NCBI GenBank assembly: GCA_003022815.1
Contig: PXSL01000088.1
Location: 1 to 16,308 of the forward strand
Origin: Halobacteriales archaeon SW_5_68_122
GTDB lineage: Archaea; Halobacteriota; Halobacteria; Halobacteriales; Haloarculaceae
DNA: 16,308 nt
Direction: 5' to 3'
Shown here: positions 1-7,201 of the stretch, in pieces
Layout: each line of letters opens with the position of its first letter
Numbering within the stretch: the stretch's first letter is position 1
The notes under the pieces: generated by a model
The model's database searches: none
What the model saw: only the letters and a program-made list of their open reading frames with translations
What the model was told of the DNA's origin: nothing
Made by a program: the position numbers and the translations under genes

Positions 1-636
1 CAGCGGGAACTTCACGTAGACCGAGGGGTCCTCGACGTGTTCGTACTCGACCTCGTTGTTGGCGATGGCGGTCTCACACCGCGGGCACTGGGAGATGGAG
101 CGCTTGCCCTGCTCGACGAGGCCGCGCTCGTGGGCCTTCGAGAACCCCCACCAGGCCGCCTCCATGTAGGAAGGGTCGACCGTTTTGTAGGGGTTCTCCC
201 AGTCCATCCAGACGCCGAAGGACTCGAAGTCCTCCTGGAGGCCCTCCAGCTGCTCGTTGGCGAAGGCCTTGCACTCCTCGATGAAGTTTTGCTCGCCGAA
301 CTCCTCGATGTCCTTTTTATTCTCGAAGCCGAGCTTCTCCTCGACTCGGGTCTCGATGGGCAGCCCGTGCATGTCGTAGCCGGGGCGGTCGGTGACATCG
401 TAGCCGCACATCCGGTGGTAGCGGATGTAGGCGTCTTTGAGGGTCTTGTTCCAGGTCGTCCCCATGTGGGCGGCCCCGGAGGTGTACGGTGGGCCGTCAA
501 CGAAGAAGAACTCCTCGCCGTCCGCGCGGTGCTGCTTTGTCTTCTCGTAGGCGTCGACCGCCTCCCAGTGGTCGAAGACCCGGTCTTCGACCTCGTGAGC
601 CTCGTACTGGTCGTCGACCTCCTCGAACCTGCTCAT
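1..636 (-). CDS. ileS: Isoleucyl-tRNA synthetase, N-terminal part (3' end outside window)
   Basis: Class Ia aminoacyl-tRNA synthetase that charges tRNA-Ile with isoleucine in the cytoplasm. The window holds the first 212 residues and the reading frame runs open off the left edge. The ATP-binding HIGH signature is present in variant form as AHMGT (H57 to T60), preceded by FFFVDGPPYTSG and followed by WNKTLKDAY. A second family block, GYDMHGLPIE, lies at residues 86-95. The start ATG at 636 is preceded by a TATA-like element 23-30 nt upstream, as expected for a leaderless transcript. The editing domain, KMSKS loop and anticodon-binding domain are not in view. Identification rests on the clear IleS N-terminus. 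ValS and LeuS are related alternatives, but the block spacing and sequence read as IleS. Confidence 0.95.
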   Translation of the reverse strand, partial: MSRFEEVDDQYEAHEVEDRVFDHWEAVDAYEKTKQHRADGEEFFFVDGPPYTSGAAHMGTTWNKTLKDAYIRYHRMCGYDVTDRPGYDMHGLPIETRVEEKLGFENKKDIEEFGEQNFIEECKAFANEQLEGLQEDFESFGVWMDWENPYKTVDPSYMEAAWWGFSKAHERGLVEQGKRSISQCPRCETAIANNEVEYEHVEDPSVYVKFPL

Positions 637-658
637 ACGTCACGTATTCGTCCGGGCT

Positions 659-666
659 GTTAAATG
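659..666 (-). promoter_or_regulatory. TATA-like promoter of ileS
   Basis: On the minus strand the AT-rich stretch CATTTAAC is centred about 26 nt before the ileS ATG at 636, in otherwise GC-rich sequence. This fits a haloarchaeal box A driving a leaderless or nearly leaderless mRNA. Inferred from position and composition only. Confidence 0.5.
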
Positions 667-733
667 GGAATCGGTACCGTGCGAAGGCTTCCGACGGTCC
701 GGACCGGACACGATCGGCGGACCCGGCCGCGGG

Positions 734-1237
734 TCACTTCAGTTCTATCTTCCGGACGAACGGCAGTGACCGGATCTCGTTTATTACCTCGCCGTCGAGT
801 TCCTCGTCGGTGACGAGGTAGAGCATCGGCTCGTCGGTGAACTCGGGGTCCTCGCTTACCGTCTGGCGGATGGATATCTCCCGGTCGGCCAGTACCGCCG
901 TCACCGCCGCGACGATGCCGTGGCGGTCGGCCTCGGTGACTCGGACCGTCAGGACGGTCAGGTCCAGCACGGGTGCCAGGTCCATCAGCGACGGAATCGC
1001 CGAGATGTTCTGAAAGATACGCCGGAGCTCCTCGTCCTCGAGAATGGCGTCGGTGGTGGCGTCGACGACGCGCCGATCGACGTCGATTTCTCGGGCGATA
1101 CCGGTGTTCGGTATCTCGATGCCGCCCGAGACGACCCGCCCCTGGTCGTTGACCGAGAACCCCCGCTCGAGCAGAAGCCGGATGACAGCCTGCTGGCTGG
1201 GGCTGTCCTCGAACTTCCGCATGATCTCGTCGAACAT
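734..1237 (-). CDS. ACT-domain regulator of amino acid metabolism (COG2150-like)
   Basis: A protein of 167 residues starting MFDEIMRKFE. I chose the ATG at 1237 because this N-terminus (FDEIMRKFEDSPSQQAVIRLLLERGFSVN) matches the family as I remember it. An upstream in-frame ATG at 1306 would add 23 unconvincing residues that run through the divergent promoter region. Residues 1-50 look like a small helical, HTH-like segment. The middle block GRVVSGGIEIPNTGIAREIDVD (about 32-53) is highly typical. Residues about 95-165 form an ACT-like ligand-binding fold (LTVRVTEADRHGIVAAVTAVL, ending FVRKIELK). ACT domains usually bind amino acids, so a regulatory role in amino-acid metabolism is likely, but the ligand is unknown. 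It lies downstream of ileS's start on the same strand and diverges from the thioesterase at 1315. It appears complete. Confidence 0.85.
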   Translation of the reverse strand: MFDEIMRKFEDSPSQQAVIRLLLERGFSVNDQGRVVSGGIEIPNTGIAREIDVDRRVVDATTDAILEDEELRRIFQNISAIPSLMDLAPVLDLTVLTVRVTEADRHGIVAAVTAVLADREISIRQTVSEDPEFTDEPMLYLVTDEELDGEVINEIRSLPFVRKIELK

Positions 1238-1280
1238 ACGCGTCCGGTCGGGGGGAGGGGTGTTGGCTGTTACGCCGGCG

Positions 1281-1296
1281 GCGGGCTTTTGCCCGC
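1281..1296. promoter_or_regulatory. Perfect hairpin with T4 loop between divergent genes
   Basis: GCGGGC (1281-1286), loop TTTT (1287-1290), GCCCGC (1291-1296): a perfect 6-bp inverted repeat in the 77-nt space between the ACT regulator (start 1237) and the thioesterase (start 1315). The T4 loop is centred about 27 nt upstream of 1315, where a TATA box would be expected. The palindrome may therefore be a weak promoter core, an operator, or both. Function is inferred. Confidence 0.4.
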
Positions 1297-1314
1297 GAGT
1301 CACCAACGCCGTCC

Positions 1315-1644
1315 ATGGACGTGATGGAGGCGTTCGAGCGGATGCCTATCGCCCACGGCGGTGTCACCTACGCGCTCGCCGACACCGTCAGCGGAGCCGC
1401 GGCCGTCTCGGTCAACCGTGGGGTCACCCCGACGGTGGACATGCGCATCGACTACCTCGCGCCGGCGACGAACGGGGAACTCCTCGCAGAGGCGTCGCTG
1501 GTCCGGAACGGCGACGGCGTTGCGACCGTCGAAATTGAGGTCACCGACGGGGACGGGACGGCGGTGGCGATGGCCAACGGCACGTACAAGACCGACGGCG
1601 GCGAGGGCGGCGGCGCCTGGCGCGAGGACGACTCGACGGAGTAG
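1315..1644 (+). CDS. PaaI-type hotdog thioesterase, apparently with an internal deletion
   Basis: 109 residues. From residue 13 onward it is a typical PaaI/acyl-CoA thioesterase: AHGGVTYALADT (the His-Gly-Gly and following helix shape the active site), then TPTVDMRIDYLAPATNGELLAEA and the final strands VATVEIEV and AVAMANGTYKT, with an acidic tail. Members normally have about 25-40 residues between the N-terminal helix (MDVMEAFERMP) and the HGG motif, forming the first strands of the hotdog. Here RMP is followed directly by IAHGG, so a segment seems lost in frame near 1345-1350. The frame is open and the start ATG is clear, so it could be expressed, but the fold is probably compromised. Expected activity is hydrolysis of acyl-CoA thioesters, substrate unknown. 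The missing segment is judged from memory of the family, not from an alignment. Confidence 0.75.
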   Translation: MDVMEAFERMPIAHGGVTYALADTVSGAAAVSVNRGVTPTVDMRIDYLAPATNGELLAEASLVRNGDGVATVEIEVTDGDGTAVAMANGTYKTDGGEGGGAWREDDSTE

Positions 1645-1744
1645 CGAACAGGCGGTGCCGGCGGGGACGACCGGCGGTGCACCGCGCTCCTGCGAGACGC
1701 CGGTCGGTCGAGGTCAGCGCACGGGCGTCTTGATCGCGCTCTGG

Positions 1745-1754
1745 TATATAAAAA
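1745..1754 (-). terminator. Oligo-T stretch downstream of the AOR-family gene
   Basis: Read on the minus strand, TTTTTATATA begins about 13 nt after the stop codon at 1767-1769. Short U-rich tracts terminate archaeal transcription, and this is the most AT-rich run in the 122-nt gap between 1644 and 1767. On the plus strand it looks like a TATA box, but no plus-strand gene starts at the right distance. Confidence 0.5.
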
Positions 1755-1766
1755 GTCGGTCGCCGG

Positions 1767-3279
1767 CTAGTCGTCGGCGGAGGCGGCGCCCTCGACGTTC
1801 GCGTCCGGGACGGTCCCGTCGTCGTTCCAGCCGCGGTGGTCGTAGTAGCTCGACAGCTCTGCGTCGAATCCCTCGAGTTCGTACGGCAGTGCGTCGTCGT
1901 CCGAGCGGTCGAAGCCGCGCCTGTTATTGAAGTGCCGCTCGAGTTCGATGATGCGGCCGCCGACGTCCTGCAGCGTCTCCCAGTCGGTGTCGAACAGCCG
2001 GGCGTACCGCCCGTGGCTCATGTTCGAGAACGCGAACTTACAGAGCACGCCCGAGTCGTGGACGGCGTTCTTGTTCTCCATCTCGATGAGTCGCTCGGAC
2101 TTGCCCTCGACGCCGTCGGAATCGAGCGCCTGCTCGGGCTTGGCCGTTGAGCGTCCGGCCGTCGTGGGCGGCGAACTCCATGCCCTTCATCGACCAGTTC
2201 TCGACGCCCAGCTCGTCGTGGAAGCGGTCGATGCCCTTCGCGAGCGTGTCGCCGACGCCCTCGCGGTGGGCGATTTTCTCGATGAGTTCGTGTACCAACT
2301 CGGCGTTACCGAACTCGTCGTTCGCCGCGAGGTAGGCGGCGACGGCGTCGCCACAGGAGATGGTGTCCAGTCCGTACTCGTCGCACAGCTCGTTGGATTT
2401 CATGATGGCGACGAAGTCGTCGACGGCGGCGTTGGAGCCGAACGACATCATCGTTTCGTACTCCGGCCCCTCCGTCTCGATGCCCGACTCCTCGTCGCGG
2501 GTCGGCAGCTTGCAGGCGAAGGCACACGACGAACAGGTGCCCTTCTTGTACTTGTGCTCGATGACGGCCGCCGAGCCGATTTCGTCGAGCTCGTCGTAGC
2601 TGAGCTCCTCGAAGTACCGTGTCGGCAGCGCGCCGACGGCGTTGGCGTAGTCCGACACCGAGACGGTGCCGGCGTCCTTCATCGGACTGCCGGACTCAGA
2701 GGCCTCCGTGTGGATCTCCCGGACGAGTTTGTCGTCCAGCCCCTCGACGTTGGGCCGGGAGTCGCCGTCGAGGGCGAGGTACTTGACGTTCTTGGCGCCG
2801 AGGACGGCCCCGAGGCCGCCGCGGCCGAACGCCCGGGAGCCGGAGGTGATGATGGCCGCGAACCGGACGCCGTTCTCGCCGGCGGGGCCGACGACGGCGG
2901 TGTGGCTCTCGTCGAGGCTGTGCTCGTCCTCAACGTACTCATTGGTCTCCGAGACGGTGGCCGACTCGAGTTCGGGCACCGGCTCGAAGGAGACGCCCTC
3001 GTCGGTGACGACGAGGCCGACGAGTTCGTCGCTCTCGCCGCCGGTACAGGACATCCGGCCGGTGTAGGACATCATCGAGGTCTGGAGCGGTCCGACGGCG
3101 AACACGAGGCTGTTGCCGGGGCCGAACGGGTCGGCGTCGAAGGGAATCCGGTCGTGGGCGAGCTTCGTCCCGACGCCGCGACCGCCAATGTACGACGCGA
3201 GCACGTCGTCTACCTCCGCCTCGGTGGTCTCCTGCGAGCCGACGTCGACGGACAGAAGCGGACCCTCTGCGTGTATCAT
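1767..3279 (-). pseudogene. Aldehyde:ferredoxin oxidoreductase family gene, broken by a frameshift and internal losses
   Basis: Tungsten-pterin aldehyde:ferredoxin oxidoreductase (AOR) family. The start is the ATG at 3279 (MIHAEGPLLSVDVG), set by a TATA element 28-34 nt upstream. AOR blocks seen in order: SYIGGRGVGTKLAHDRIPFD, GPAGENGVRFAAII, RAFGRGGLGAVLGAKN, the Fe4S4 cysteines in KKGTCSSCAFACKLP, EGPEYETMMSFGSN and GMEFAAHDGRTLNGQ. At about 2139-2142 the frame breaks. The C-terminal part resumes in another frame as KPEQALDSDGVEGK, continues through ENKNAVHDSGVLCKF (the fourth cluster cysteine) and ERHFNNRRGFDR, and stops at 1767. About 28 residues usually found after NGQ (a G...NRGADHMY-like block) are absent. 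A second loss, apparently in frame, lies at about 3037-3042, where SCTG meets GESDEL without the usual block of about 30 residues (LSPLTDG...AGGF-like). Both missing blocks are strongly conserved in my memory of the family, so the product is most likely inactive. Confidence 0.85.
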
Positions 3280-3306
3280 CGTCTGTCGAATGGGGAACCC
3301 CGCCGG

Positions 3307-3313
3307 CATAAAA
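3307..3313 (-). promoter_or_regulatory. TATA-like promoter of the AOR-family gene
   Basis: TTTTATG on the minus strand lies 28-34 nt before the ATG at 3279, consistent with box A spacing for a nearly leaderless mRNA. It supports 3279 over the upstream in-frame ATGs at 3309 and 3378. If functional, the promoter has outlived the integrity of its gene. Confidence 0.6.
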
Positions 3314-3337
3314 CGTCCGCCACGGATCCGCGGTGGA

Positions 3338-5214
3338 TTAATTTCCGCGCAACATCGCCATCGCCTCGCGGACGGCATCGTGTTCGCCGATGATGGTGAC
3401 CCGGTCGCCGTGTTCGAGGACGTAGTCGGCCTTCGGGACGAACGTGTTCTCGCTGCTGGTCACCAAGCCGATGAGACACCGGCCGGGGAGCTCCGGGCCG
3501 ACCTCGCGGACCGGCCGGTCGGCGAATCGGTCGCCCTCGACGGTGACCTCCTGTACGTCGCCGCCGCCGGACCGGTCAATGTTCTCCTCCCAGGCCTGCA
3601 TCGCGGGCCGCTCGATGGAGTTGTCTATCTCCTGAGCGATGGCGTGCGACGAGGAGATGACCCGCACGCCGAGGTCGTCGAAGGCCTCGACGTTCTCCGG
3701 CTGGTTGGCCCGGCAGACCACCCGCTCGGGGTCGAACTTCGTGGTCGCCAGCCGACCGATGAGCAGATTGGCGTCGTCGTCGCCGGTCGCGGCGATGATG
3801 GTGCTGGCATTGTCGGCGCCGGCCGACCGGAACGTCTCTAGGTTCGTGCCGTCCCCGATTCGGACGGTGAACCCGGCCTCCCGGGCCGTCTCGACCACCG
3901 ATTCGTCGTCGTCGACAATGACGACGTTCTCGCCCCTGTCCTCCAGTCGGTTGGCGACTTCGCGGCCGACCCGTCCGCCGCCGATCACGATCACACGCAT
4001 TGGTATCACGTCCAGTCGTTCCGCGATGTGGCGGGCGAACCCGCCCTGCAGGACCACCGTCGAGAGGATGACCAGAAAGACCGTCCCGACCAGGAGCGTC
4101 GCGTTGGCCTCCAGTTGGGCGGCCTGTGCCACCTCGCCGGCCGTCCGGAACTCCTCGGCCCGGTTCTGCAACTCGACGGCAAAAAGCGTCGCGACCGACG
4201 CAGGAATGATGCCGCGCGGCCCGACGGAGCCGACGAACAGTCGCTCCTGAAAGGTGAAGTCGCCGCCGACCGTCGAGAGATACACGAGGAGCGGCCGAAT
4301 GACCGCGATGACGGCGACGACGACCACGATTCCGCCCATGCCGAGCGCGAGTAGGTCCTCGAACTCGAGCAGTGCCGCCAGCGCGATGAAGACGAACGAC
4401 AGTACAACGAGCGTGACGTCGCCTTTGAACGCCGAAATCTGCTCCTCGTAGGGGACCCCGAGGTTGCCGAGGACGACGCCTGCGGTGGCGACGGCGGCGA
4501 CGCCGGCCTCGCTGGCTATCGTTTCGGCGGCGCCGGCACGACCAGCCGCGCGTTCCGGGGGGCGTTGCCCGGCGACAGGTCGATGTACCGGAGGACGAAC
4601 CAGACGGCTACGGCGACGGTTACCCCGATGAGTACGCCGCCGCCGACCCGCTCGATGAAGAGGCCGAGGAACGCCGAGACGGTCGGCTCCTCCAGTCGGA
4701 TGATCTTGAACACGACCACCGCGAGGATGGCCGCCGTCACGTCGTTGATTATGCCCTCCGTTTCGAGGGCCGCCGCGACCCGGTCCCTGACCGGGACGAC
4801 GTCGAGTATCGGCGTGATGACCGTCGGGCCCGTGGCGACGAGCAGCGCGCCGATGAGGAACGCGATACCCCAGTCGGCGCCCAGCGCGAGACGGACCACG
4901 AGCGCCGTCCCGACGAGCGCGATGGCGGCGCCAACCGTGACGAGCCGGAGGCTCTCGCTCGTCGCCTGCCGGAGCTTCTCGATACGGAGGTGGAACGCCC
5001 CCTCGAAGACGATGATGGCGACCGACAGCCCGACGATGGCCGGCAACGAGGTGAAGGAGCTCCTCGTGATGACGCCCAGTCCCTCGGGACCGAGCGCGAT
5101 GCCGGCCGCGATGAGGAAGACGATACTCGGGACCTCGAACTGGTCGGCGAGTATCTGGGCCGCGACGCCGATTGCGATTATCGCCGCCACGAGCGGAATC
5201 AGTTGGCTCGCCAC
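3338..5214 (-). pseudogene. CPA1-type cation/proton antiporter fused to TrkA/RCK domain, frameshifted
   Basis: The N-terminal frame (to stop 4516) holds a hydrophobic transporter with repeated membrane helices, GPEGLGVI, VATGPTVITPIL and the EGIINDVTAAILAVVVF block typical of CPA1/NhaP-type exchangers. The reading frame breaks near 4535-4537 after NARLVV. The shifted frame continues as GAAETIASEAGVAAVATAG, more membrane helices including VGPRGIIPASVATLFAV, then a TrkA-N/RCK nucleotide-binding domain (VIVIGGGRVGREVANRL, acidic VDDDES) and a TrkA-C-like end, stopping at 3338. Compared with relatives as I recall them, about eight helix residues are missing at the break, so the lesion may be a deletion of about 25 nt; a single lost base would also restore phase. 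Family role: monovalent cation/proton exchange gated by nucleotide or ligand. I used the GTG at 5214; an in-frame TTG at 5223 is possible. Sequencing error is an alternative explanation. Confidence 0.8.
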
Positions 5215-5245
5215 TGCTCTCAATCGTCGGTTCTGCGGCCAGTCT

Positions 5246-5251
5246 GATAAA
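5246..5251 (-). promoter_or_regulatory. TATA-like promoter of the antiporter gene
   Basis: TTTATC on the minus strand is centred 25 nt before the TTG at 5223 and 34 nt before the GTG at 5214. Transcription would begin around 5221-5224, giving a very short leader for the GTG start or a leaderless TTG start. Confidence 0.5.
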
Positions 5252-5275
5252 TCCCCGAGGACTCCGTCGCGGCCG

Positions 5276-6178
5276 TCAGGCCTCGCGCTCGTCGAGGTAT
5301 TGAAGCACGCCGCGGACGTTCATCGCTACCTCGCCGTTGGCCTTCGCGTCGCCCCACACCTCGCCAATGTCCGTCGCTTCGACGAAGTGTTCGACGACGG
5401 CCGGGTCGTCCGCCAGCTCTGCCCGCTTGCGGGCGACGGCCTCGACCCAGCGGGTGACGACGTCGACGTACTCCGAGAGCCGGTCGTCGGCCGGAGCGTC
5501 GCCGAAGTGCGCGTAACAGAGCGTCTCCGGCGTCATGCGCGCGATGGAGCGGGCGTCGGCAACGACCTGCTCGAGGTCGAACCCCGGCGGCGGCGACGTC
5601 TCGCGGACGGCGTCCAGGGTCGGCACGTAAATCCCGGCGGCGTCGGCGATGAACATCGCGCTCGCCTCGCGGTCGTGGAAGACAACCTGGTGGAAAGCGT
5701 GGCCGGGAGTGTGGTGCGCGGTCAGCGACGCCGACCCGAGGTCGACCGTCGTCCCGTCGTGTATCGGCTGGATGGCGTCGACCGGGACGGGTTTCGGCTC
5801 CGTGTAGTAGCGTATCTGGTCGCCGACGGCGGCCTTGGTGCCCTCCCAGATGCGCTCGGGGTCCGAGAGGAACGTCGCGCCGCTCTCGTGGACGTACACG
5901 TCGGCGCCCGTCTCGTCGGCGATGAACCCGGCGCCGCCGGCGTGGTCGAGGTGGACGTGCGTCAGCAGGACGGTCTCGAGGTCGGCCGGCGCGACCCCGA
6001 CCGACTCCAGTCCTGCGAGCACCCGCTCGTAGTTCGTCCCGATGCCGGAGTCGATGATGGCCGGCCGCTTGGTGTCCAGCAGGTAGACCGACCCGTACTC
6101 CGCGGTATCGTACATCCCGGTGTCGACGTAGTAGCAGTCCGCCACGCCGTCGACCTCGTAGACGTCACCGATGCCCAT
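5276..6178 (-). CDS. MBL-fold metallo-hydrolase (300 aa)
   Basis: Metallo-beta-lactamase fold protein with a complete dinuclear metal site: H74-V-H76-L-D78-H79 (THVHLDHAGG), H160 in HTPGHA, D179 in FIADAAG and H224 in CYAHFG. Most of the domain falls in residues 1-230. The remaining 70 residues form a mainly helical C-terminal extension (WVEAVARKRAEL, ending NVRGVLQYLDE). Such proteins hydrolyse thioesters, phosphoesters or lactones, and the substrate cannot be deduced. A TATA-like ATAAAA element 24-29 nt upstream supports the ATG at 6178. That promoter sits just beyond the stop codon of the winged-helix gene at 6209, so the two same-strand genes are closely packed but this one probably has its own promoter. 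No damage is visible, unlike the two genes on its left. Confidence 0.88.
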   Translation of the reverse strand: MGIGDVYEVDGVADCYYVDTGMYDTAEYGSVYLLDTKRPAIIDSGIGTNYERVLAGLESVGVAPADLETVLLTHVHLDHAGGAGFIADETGADVYVHESGATFLSDPERIWEGTKAAVGDQIRYYTEPKPVPVDAIQPIHDGTTVDLGSASLTAHHTPGHAFHQVVFHDREASAMFIADAAGIYVPTLDAVRETSPPPGFDLEQVVADARSIARMTPETLCYAHFGDAPADDRLSEYVDVVTRWVEAVARKRAELADDPAVVEHFVEATDIGEVWGDAKANGEVAMNVRGVLQYLDEREA

Positions 6179-6201
6179 GGCGGGGCTATTGCCACGGCGG
6201 A

Positions 6202-6207
6202 ATAAAA
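6202..6207 (-). promoter_or_regulatory. TATA-like promoter of the MBL hydrolase gene
   Basis: TTTTAT on the minus strand, 24-29 nt before the ATG at 6178 and immediately after the stop codon (6209-6211) of the upstream gene. Position fits a leaderless transcript. Confidence 0.6.
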
Positions 6208-6208
6208 C

Positions 6209-7069
6209 TTAGAGGGTGCTTCGAAGGACCGTCCAGACGTCCTGCTGTCGCTTCCGGAGGACCTTGATCGGCGAGGCGACGCTGTACTCGCCGACCTCGG
6301 TTCGCTCGGCGATGCCCTCACTTTCGAAGTCCTCCAGCGTCGAACGGACGGTGCTCTCCGGCAGGACGGTCCGGCCGGCTATCTCCTCGGGCGTCCCGGT
6401 CCCGAGCGTCCGGACCGTCAGGTACACCGACACCCGCTGTGGGGACTCGAGCACCTCCACCACCAGGTCATTGACGAGGTTGCCGCCGCCCTCCTTTGTG
6501 GTCGGTTCGCTGCGGACCATCTCGTCTTCCGCCAGCGGCTCGGACGTCTTCAGTCGCTCCTCGATGGCCTCGACTGCCGTCTTGCGATCCTCGCCCGCCC
6601 GCTCGCGGTCGAGTAGCCGCTCAAGGGACTTCGGCTCCGTGATGACGGCAATGAGCTCCCGGAGCTCGGCGACGGTGTGCTCGCCGGGGTCGACGTCGAC
6701 GAGGTCCTCCGCCCGGACCTCGTCGTCGGTGGTGAACCCCACCTCGCCGTACCCCTCGACCCGCAGCCCTAGTTCGAGTTCGTGGACGCCAAGCCGGAGG
6801 CGCGGACGGTCGAGGACCACCCGGACGGTCTCGGCGAGGTCCAGTTCGAGCGGGTTCTCGGGCGTTATTTCGTCGGCGGTGTACCGTTCGTCCTCCGAGA
6901 GCTCCAGGGCGATGTCCTCGGCGGCGACGGGTTCGCCGTCGATCTTCACCGTCGTGACGCCTTCGAACTCGGCCTCGATGAGCCTGTTTTTCAGCTCGAA
7001 CTCGACGCCGCGCTCGGTGTTCTCGAGGCTCTCCCAGGTGAAAAGGCGCTCGAGGTACTGCTCTATCAT
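6209..7069 (-). CDS. Winged-helix protein with unrecognised N-terminal beta-rich domain
   Basis: 286 residues, very acidic, no membrane segment. Residues 1-115 (MIEQYLERLFTWESLENTE..., then VEFELKNRLIEAEF, VTTVKIDGEPV and RLGVHELELGLRVEGYGEV) look like a beta-sandwich. The spacing reminds me of the C-glycoside deglycosidase beta-subunit-like domain seen in haloarchaea, but that is a memory-based guess. Residues about 115-200 are charged and helical (ELRELIAVITEPKSLERLLD). Residues about 205-270 read as a winged helix-turn-helix: SPQRVSVYLTV, TPEEIAGRTVLPESTVRSTL and EGIAERTEVGEYSV, resembling ArsR/TrmB-type domains. A one-component transcription regulator with an N-terminal sensor or interaction domain is plausible. 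The start ATG at 7069 is the first in frame and no strong TATA box was found. Neighbours give no clear clue to its target. Confidence 0.7.
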   Translation of the reverse strand: MIEQYLERLFTWESLENTERGVEFELKNRLIEAEFEGVTTVKIDGEPVAAEDIALELSEDERYTADEITPENPLELDLAETVRVVLDRPRLRLGVHELELGLRVEGYGEVGFTTDDEVRAEDLVDVDPGEHTVAELRELIAVITEPKSLERLLDRERAGEDRKTAVEAIEERLKTSEPLAEDEMVRSEPTTKEGGGNLVNDLVVEVLESPQRVSVYLTVRTLGTGTPEEIAGRTVLPESTVRSTLEDFESEGIAERTEVGEYSVASPIKVLRKRQQDVWTVLRSTL

Positions 7070-7173
7070 GGGCGGGGCAACGCCGGCCCCACACTTTGGT
7101 CTGTCGTCAGCGTGAGCGACGGCGTCTCGGGTTCACCCGTCCCGGGACGGCCTCACACGCCACCGACACGACT

Positions 7174-7201
7174 TTGCCCGGCGGCGGCAAACCGCCGGCA
7201 A
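7174..7201 (+). promoter_or_regulatory. Hairpin and possible promoter directly upstream of serS
   Basis: TTGCCCGGCGG (7174-7184) pairs with CCGCCGGCAA (7192-7201) around a 7-nt loop with one bulged C, giving 10 bp that end at the base before the serS ATG. CTTTGC at 7172-7177 is about 27 nt before the ATG and could be a weak box A. If transcription is leaderless the inverted repeat would act in DNA, not RNA. The hairpin is seen; a regulatory role is inferred. Confidence 0.4.

Noticed and set aside
1745..1753. TATATAAAA considered as a plus-strand promoter
   Set aside because: No plus-strand gene begins about 25-30 nt downstream. It is better explained as the oligo-T end of the minus-strand AOR transcript.
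1927..3393. Plus-strand open frame of 488 codons opposite the AOR-family gene
   Set aside because: It is an antisense shadow of a GC-rich coding region. The minus strand carries clear AOR motifs and this frame shows none.
4565..6205. Plus-strand open frame of 546 codons opposite the antiporter and MBL genes
   Set aside because: It spans two well-identified minus-strand genes and has biased, motif-free composition.
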